Shown: positions 6,913-9,867 of the stretch, in pieces
Layout: every line of letters starts with the position of its first letter
How positions within the stretch are numbered: position 1 is the first letter of the stretch
DNA from: Rhodoferax sp.
GTDB lineage: Bacteria > Pseudomonadota > Gammaproteobacteria > Burkholderiales > Burkholderiaceae_C
Length of the DNA stretch: 9,867 bases
Direction: 5' to 3'
Assembly (NCBI GenBank): GCA_029865675.1
Contig: JARXAU010000089.1
Span: 1 to 9,867, forward strand
Program-made: the position numbers and the translations under genes
The notes under the pieces: generated by a model
What the model saw: only the letters and a program-made list of their open reading frames with translations
What the model was told of the DNA's origin: nothing
Databases searched by the model: none

Positions 6913-8157
6913 CTAAACGCGCTTGAAAACCAGGGCGCCGTTGGTACCACCGAAGCCGAAGTTATTCTTCAATGCGTATTCGATCGACAAATCACGGGCG
7001 ACGTTAGCGCAGTAATCGAGGTCGCACTCGGGGTCTTGGTTAAAGATATTGATGGTGGGCGGGCATTTCTGGTGGTGCAGGGCAAGGACAGTGAACACCG
7101 ACTCAATGCCTCCCGCGCCACCAAGCAAGTGGCCCGTCATCGACTTGGTTGAATTCACCACGACGCGCTTGGCATGGTCGCCCAATGCAGCCTTGATTGC
7201 ATTGGTTTCATTAGCGTCGCCCAATGGGGTAGAGGTGCCATGTGCATTAAGGTAATCAATCTGATCGGTGTTTACTCCCGCGTTATGCATGGCCGTGAGC
7301 ATGGCTCGCCGCGGACCGTCCATATTGGGCGCTGTCATGTGTCCAGCGTCAGCGCTCATACCAAACCCCGCCAATTCAGCGTATATCCTCGCACCCCGAG
7401 CCTTGGCGTGCTCGTACTCCTCGAGCACCATCACTCCGCCACCTTCACCCAATACAAAACCATCCCGATCTTTGTCCCAAGGCCGAGACGCCGTGGTGGG
7501 ATCGTCATTGCGGGTGCTCAAGGCGCGCATGGCTGCGAAACCACCGACGCCAAGTGGCGAAACCGTAGCTTCTGAACCTCCGGCGAGCACGACGTCTGCG
7601 TCACCATACTCAATCATGCGGCCCGCCTGACCGATGCAGTGCAGTCCCGTTGTGCACGCGGTGGCGATTGATATGTTCGGGCCCTTGAAGCCAAACCGCA
7701 TCGAGACATGGCCGGCGGTCATATTGATGATGGAGGCCGGCACGAAAAACGGAGATATTCGGCGCGGGCCGCGTGCTGTGTACTCGATGTTGGTCGCTTC
7801 GATCATCGGCAATCCGCCAATACCCGAGCCGATAACACAGCCAACGCGGACAGACTCTTCTTCGCTAAGCCCGTCTCCCGTAGCAAGGCCGGCATCTTCC
7901 ACTGCCTGCACAGCCGCAGCAATTCCATAGTGGATGAAGGTGTCCATGCCACGCGAATCCTTGGCACTGATGTAGCGCTCAAGGTCGAAGTTCTTTACCT
8001 CGCCCGCGATCCTGCAAGAGAACACAGAGGCATCGAACTTCGTGATCAAACCGATACCGGATTTGCCTGCGAGCAGGTTGCTCCAGGCCTGCTCAACCGT
8101 ATTACCCACGGGACTGATACAGCCTAGACCGGTAACCACCACACGACGACGGGACAT
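6913..8157 (-). CDS. fabF: 3-oxoacyl-[acyl-carrier-protein] synthase II
   Basis: FabF (KAS II) condenses malonyl-ACP with a growing acyl-ACP, extending fatty acids in the cytoplasm by two carbons. The 414-residue protein (E. coli 413) has the thiolase fold with the Cys-His-His triad: Cys168 in ATACTTGLH, His306 in NAHGTSTPLGD and His343 in KSMTGHLLGGAGG, plus the supporting Lys338. The conserved C-terminal NNFGFGGTNGALVF loop is intact. The ATG at 8157 gives the canonical MSRRRVVVTGLG start and has AGGT about 5 bases upstream. The open frame extends to 8205 with another ATG at 8184, but the added residues do not look like FabF. It follows acpP by 144 bases, its usual partner, and completes the fabD-fabG-acpP-fabF order. 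Confidence 0.97.
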   Translation of the reverse strand: MSRRRVVVTGLGCISPVGNTVEQAWSNLLAGKSGIGLITKFDASVFSCRIAGEVKNFDLERYISAKDSRGMDTFIHYGIAAAVQAVEDAGLATGDGLSEEESVRVGCVIGSGIGGLPMIEATNIEYTARGPRRISPFFVPASIINMTAGHVSMRFGFKGPNISIATACTTGLHCIGQAGRMIEYGDADVVLAGGSEATVSPLGVGGFAAMRALSTRNDDPTTASRPWDKDRDGFVLGEGGGVMVLEEYEHAKARGARIYAELAGFGMSADAGHMTAPNMDGPRRAMLTAMHNAGVNTDQIDYLNAHGTSTPLGDANETNAIKAALGDHAKRVVVNSTKSMTGHLLGGAGGIESVFTVLALHHQKCPPTINIFNQDPECDLDYCANVARDLSIEYALKNNFGFGGTNGALVFKRV

Positions 8158-8276
8158 ATTGACCTGTATTGGACTTTGCTTCATCAAAACATTGCGCGAC
8201 AGCAAACGCTCACTGAAGACTCGGTTTGCAGAACTGCGCTCCTCCCACGGCCGCGCAGGAAACCGGTCTCACTCTG

Positions 8277-8294
8277 GCACCGTTTTCGCGGTGC
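8277..8294 (-). other. Intercistronic hairpin between acpP and fabF
   Basis: GCACCG (8277-8282) pairs perfectly with CGGTGC (8289-8294) around a 6-base loop, starting 7 bases after the acpP stop codon. There is no T-tract on the minus-strand side, so it is not a standard terminator. Placed directly after acpP it could protect the acpP message from 3' exonucleases or cause partial termination, which would give more acpP than fabF transcript; that role is inference. The rest of the 144-base spacer shows nothing else clear. Confidence 0.4.
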
Positions 8295-8301
8295 GCGTAG
8301 A

Positions 8302-8541
8302 TCAGGCTTTTTTGTGCGTGCTAGCGTAATCCACCGCGTTTTGAACCGTGGTGATTTTCTCGGCATCCTCGTCCGGGATTTCGATACCAAACTCGTCTTC
8401 CAATGCCATTACCAGCTCCACCGTATCAAGGGAATCTGCACCGAGATCCGCCACGAAAGCTTTTTCATTGGTGACTTGTGACTCTTCCACACCGAGTTGC
8501 TCGGCGATGATTTTTTTGACACGTACTTCGATATCGCTCAT
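8302..8541 (-). CDS. acpP: Acyl carrier protein
   Basis: AcpP carries growing acyl chains on a 4'-phosphopantetheine arm through fatty-acid synthesis and supplies acyl groups for phospholipid and lipid A assembly. The 79-residue acidic protein matches the family length. The phosphopantetheine attachment site is Ser37 in the DLGADSLDTVELVMALE motif, followed by the recognition helix II and the acidic FGIEIPDEDAEKI segment. The ATG at 8541 is preceded by an AGAGGG site about 5 bases upstream, which sits within a CCCTC-A-GAGGG palindrome. The gene lies 107 bases after fabG with its own promoter candidate, in keeping with the high level of ACP normally made. Confidence 0.98.
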   Translation of the reverse strand: MSDIEVRVKKIIAEQLGVEESQVTNEKAFVADLGADSLDTVELVMALEDEFGIEIPDEDAEKITTVQNAVDYASTHKKA

Positions 8542-8574
8542 GGGTTCCCTCTGAGGGTTGTAAAACAGTCCGTA

Positions 8575-8583
8575 ATTTTACCA
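8575..8583 (-). promoter_or_regulatory. Possible extended -10 promoter of acpP
   Basis: The fabG-acpP spacer (8542-8648) contains on the minus strand TGG directly followed by TAAAAT (8575-8580), which is a TGn extended -10 element. The -35 region 16-18 bases upstream (AGATTC/AAGATT) is poor, as is common for extended -10 promoters. A start near 8568 would leave a leader of about 27 bases with the Shine-Dalgarno. Internal acpP promoters are known in other fab clusters. Confidence 0.4.
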
Positions 8584-8648
8584 GCGCAAATTCACAGAAT
8601 CTTCGCTGATGGTCGAACGGACCCATCGACTGAAACTGGGTGCCTACT

Positions 8649-9395
8649 TTACATGTACATGCCGCCGTTCACGTGCAACTCTTGACCGGTCACATACGAA
8701 GCTTCAGGCGATGCCAAATATGCCACTGCATGGGCAATGTCTTGCGGTTGGCCCAAGTGCCCAAGTGGAATTTGGCCTTTGAGGACCGATTGTTGCTCTT
8801 GGGTAAGGGTCGCGGTCATGTCCGTTTCGATGAAACCAGGCGCGACACAGTTGACCGTGATTTGTCGGGAGCCGAGCTCTCGCGCCAAAGCGCGGGTCAT
8901 GCCCGCAACACCGGCCTTCGCGGCGGCGTAATTGGCTTGCCCGGCATTGCCAGACGCGCCAACCACCGAGGTAATGTTGATGATGCGCCCATAGCGCTGT
9001 TTCATCATCGTCCGCATAACGGCTCGGCTCATGCGAAAGACCCCTTTGAGGTTGGCGTCAATCACCGCATCCCAGTCGCCGTCTTTCATGCGCATGGCCA
9101 GGTTGTCGCGGGTGATGCCGGCATTGTTCACGAGCACCTGAATTCCGCCCCACTCTTTCACAACCGCGTCGATCAAAGCGTCTGCAGCGGGCCCATCGGT
9201 CACGTCTAGCGCCCGACCTGCGCAGCCCGGAAACTCTGCCAGTGCGTGAGCGATGGATGCGGCTCCGATCTCAGTCGTAGCTGTACCCACAACACGCAAG
9301 CCTTTGCGCGCTAACTCCCGCGCTATCGCGGCACCAATGCCGCGCGAAGCGCCAGTGACCAGCGCAATGTGGCCAGCAAACCCAGTGTTTGTCAT
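8649..9395 (-). CDS. fabG: 3-oxoacyl-[acyl-carrier-protein] reductase
   Basis: FabG reduces 3-ketoacyl-ACP to 3-hydroxyacyl-ACP with NADPH in each round of fatty-acid elongation. It is a 248-residue short-chain dehydrogenase with a Rossmann fold: the cofactor motif TGASRGIG at 14-21, NNAG at 90-93, and the catalytic tetrad Asn115, Ser143, Tyr156 and Lys160 (YxxxK in NYAAAKAG). The C-terminal VAPGFIETDM and YVTGQELHVNGGMYM blocks are typical of FabG itself rather than of other reductases of this superfamily. The ATG at 9395 overlaps the fabD stop by 4 bases (ATGA) and has a GGGAG site about 8 bases upstream, inside fabD, so the two are translationally coupled. Confidence 0.97.
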   Translation of the reverse strand: MTNTGFAGHIALVTGASRGIGAAIARELARKGLRVVGTATTEIGAASIAHALAEFPGCAGRALDVTDGPAADALIDAVVKEWGGIQVLVNNAGITRDNLAMRMKDGDWDAVIDANLKGVFRMSRAVMRTMMKQRYGRIINITSVVGASGNAGQANYAAAKAGVAGMTRALARELGSRQITVNCVAPGFIETDMTATLTQEQQSVLKGQIPLGHLGQPQDIAHAVAYLASPEASYVTGQELHVNGGMYM

Positions 9396-9867
9396 GCCAA
9401 TACTCCCTGCGTTTCTGCTAGCGAAGCGGGGTCATACAAACCGGTACCCGTCAGTTCCGGGTCGATGCGCTTGACCATGCTGGCGAGCACTTTGCCCGGA
9501 CCGCACTCCACTAAGTGCGAAATGCCCCGCGACTTGATCGCGTGGACCGTCTCAACCCAACGCACCGGTCCAAAAGCCTGCCGGTACAGCGCATCGCGGA
9601 TGCGCACAGCGTCAGACTCCACCGCGACATCAATATTGTTAATCACAGCAATTTGGGGTTTAGCAAAATCGATTTGTGCCAAGGCTTGATGCAACTTTTG
9701 CGCCGCACGGAACATAAGCGATGAATGAAACGGCGCCGACACCGGCAACATAAGAGCGCGCTTGGCACCATTGGCCTTGAGCACCTCGCATGCCCGCTCT
9801 ACAGCCGCTTTGCTGCCGGAAATCTCAGTTTGCGATGGATCGTTAAAGTTAGCAGCCTCTACCAAGT
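9392..9867 (-). CDS. fabD: Malonyl CoA-ACP transacylase (5' part cut by window edge)
   Basis: FabD moves malonyl from CoA to ACP to feed fatty-acid elongation. Only the C-terminal 158 or so residues are in the window. They begin with VEAANFNDPSQTEISGSK, matching the family's N-(F/Y)N-PxQ-(V/T)-(I/V)SG block, and contain LPVSAPFHSSLM with the catalytic His of the Ser-His pair. The nucleophile GHSLG motif lies beyond the right edge. The apparent start at 9865 is an internal TTG (leucine), not a true start. The gene ends in the 4-base overlap with fabG. Confidence 0.95.
   Translation of the reverse strand, partial: LVEAANFNDPSQTEISGSKAAVERACEVLKANGAKRALMLPVSAPFHSSLMFRAAQKLHQALAQIDFAKPQIAVINNIDVAVESDAVRIRDALYRQAFGPVRWVETVHAIKSRGISHLVECGPGKVLASMVKRIDPELTGTGLYDPASLAETQGVLA

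Overview
The window looks like chromosome of a betaproteobacterium of the order Burkholderiales, most likely Comamonadaceae. I infer this from the gene order (fabD-fabG-acpP-fabF ... mucD-lepA-lepB-rnc-era) and from remembered similarity of the Era, LepA, LepB and FabF proteins. No species can be named from sequence alone. Every supported gene lies on the minus strand, so transcription runs from the right edge to the left. No mobile element, CRISPR array, tRNA or rRNA was recognised.

Right part (about 6.4-9.87 kb): the fatty-acid synthesis cluster. It holds the C-terminal part of fabD (malonyl transfer to ACP), fabG (3-ketoacyl-ACP reductase), acpP (the acyl carrier) and fabF (elongating condensing enzyme). 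fabD and fabG overlap by 4 bases. acpP has its own leader with an extended -10 promoter candidate, and a hairpin lies between acpP and fabF. After fabF comes a small two-helix membrane protein that resembles the YgfX/CptA family.

Middle (4.37-6.41 kb): mucD, a periplasmic DegP/DegQ-type serine protease with a signal peptide and two PDZ domains, follows a 136-base gap rich in hairpins. In many relatives the envelope-stress genes rpoE-rseA-rseB sit between fabF and mucD; here they are absent. A 437-base gap then separates mucD from lepA. It holds a clear intrinsic terminator 44 bases before the lepA start and a TACAAT -10-like box upstream of that terminator. Together these could form a short RNA gene or an attenuating leader of lepA.

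Left part (1-4.37 kb): a tightly packed unit of lepA (EF4 translation GTPase), lepB (signal peptidase I), rnc (RNase III) and era (ribosome-assembly GTPase, cut by the left edge). lepA and lepB share one base, rnc follows 13 bases after lepB, and era overlaps rnc by 11 bases. It serves translation, protein export and rRNA maturation.

Most of the window is ordinary, well-conserved core genome. I see no novel multi-gene system. The points most worth a second look are the missing rpoE-rse genes, the mucD-lepA gap with its terminator, and the small YgfX-like gene.
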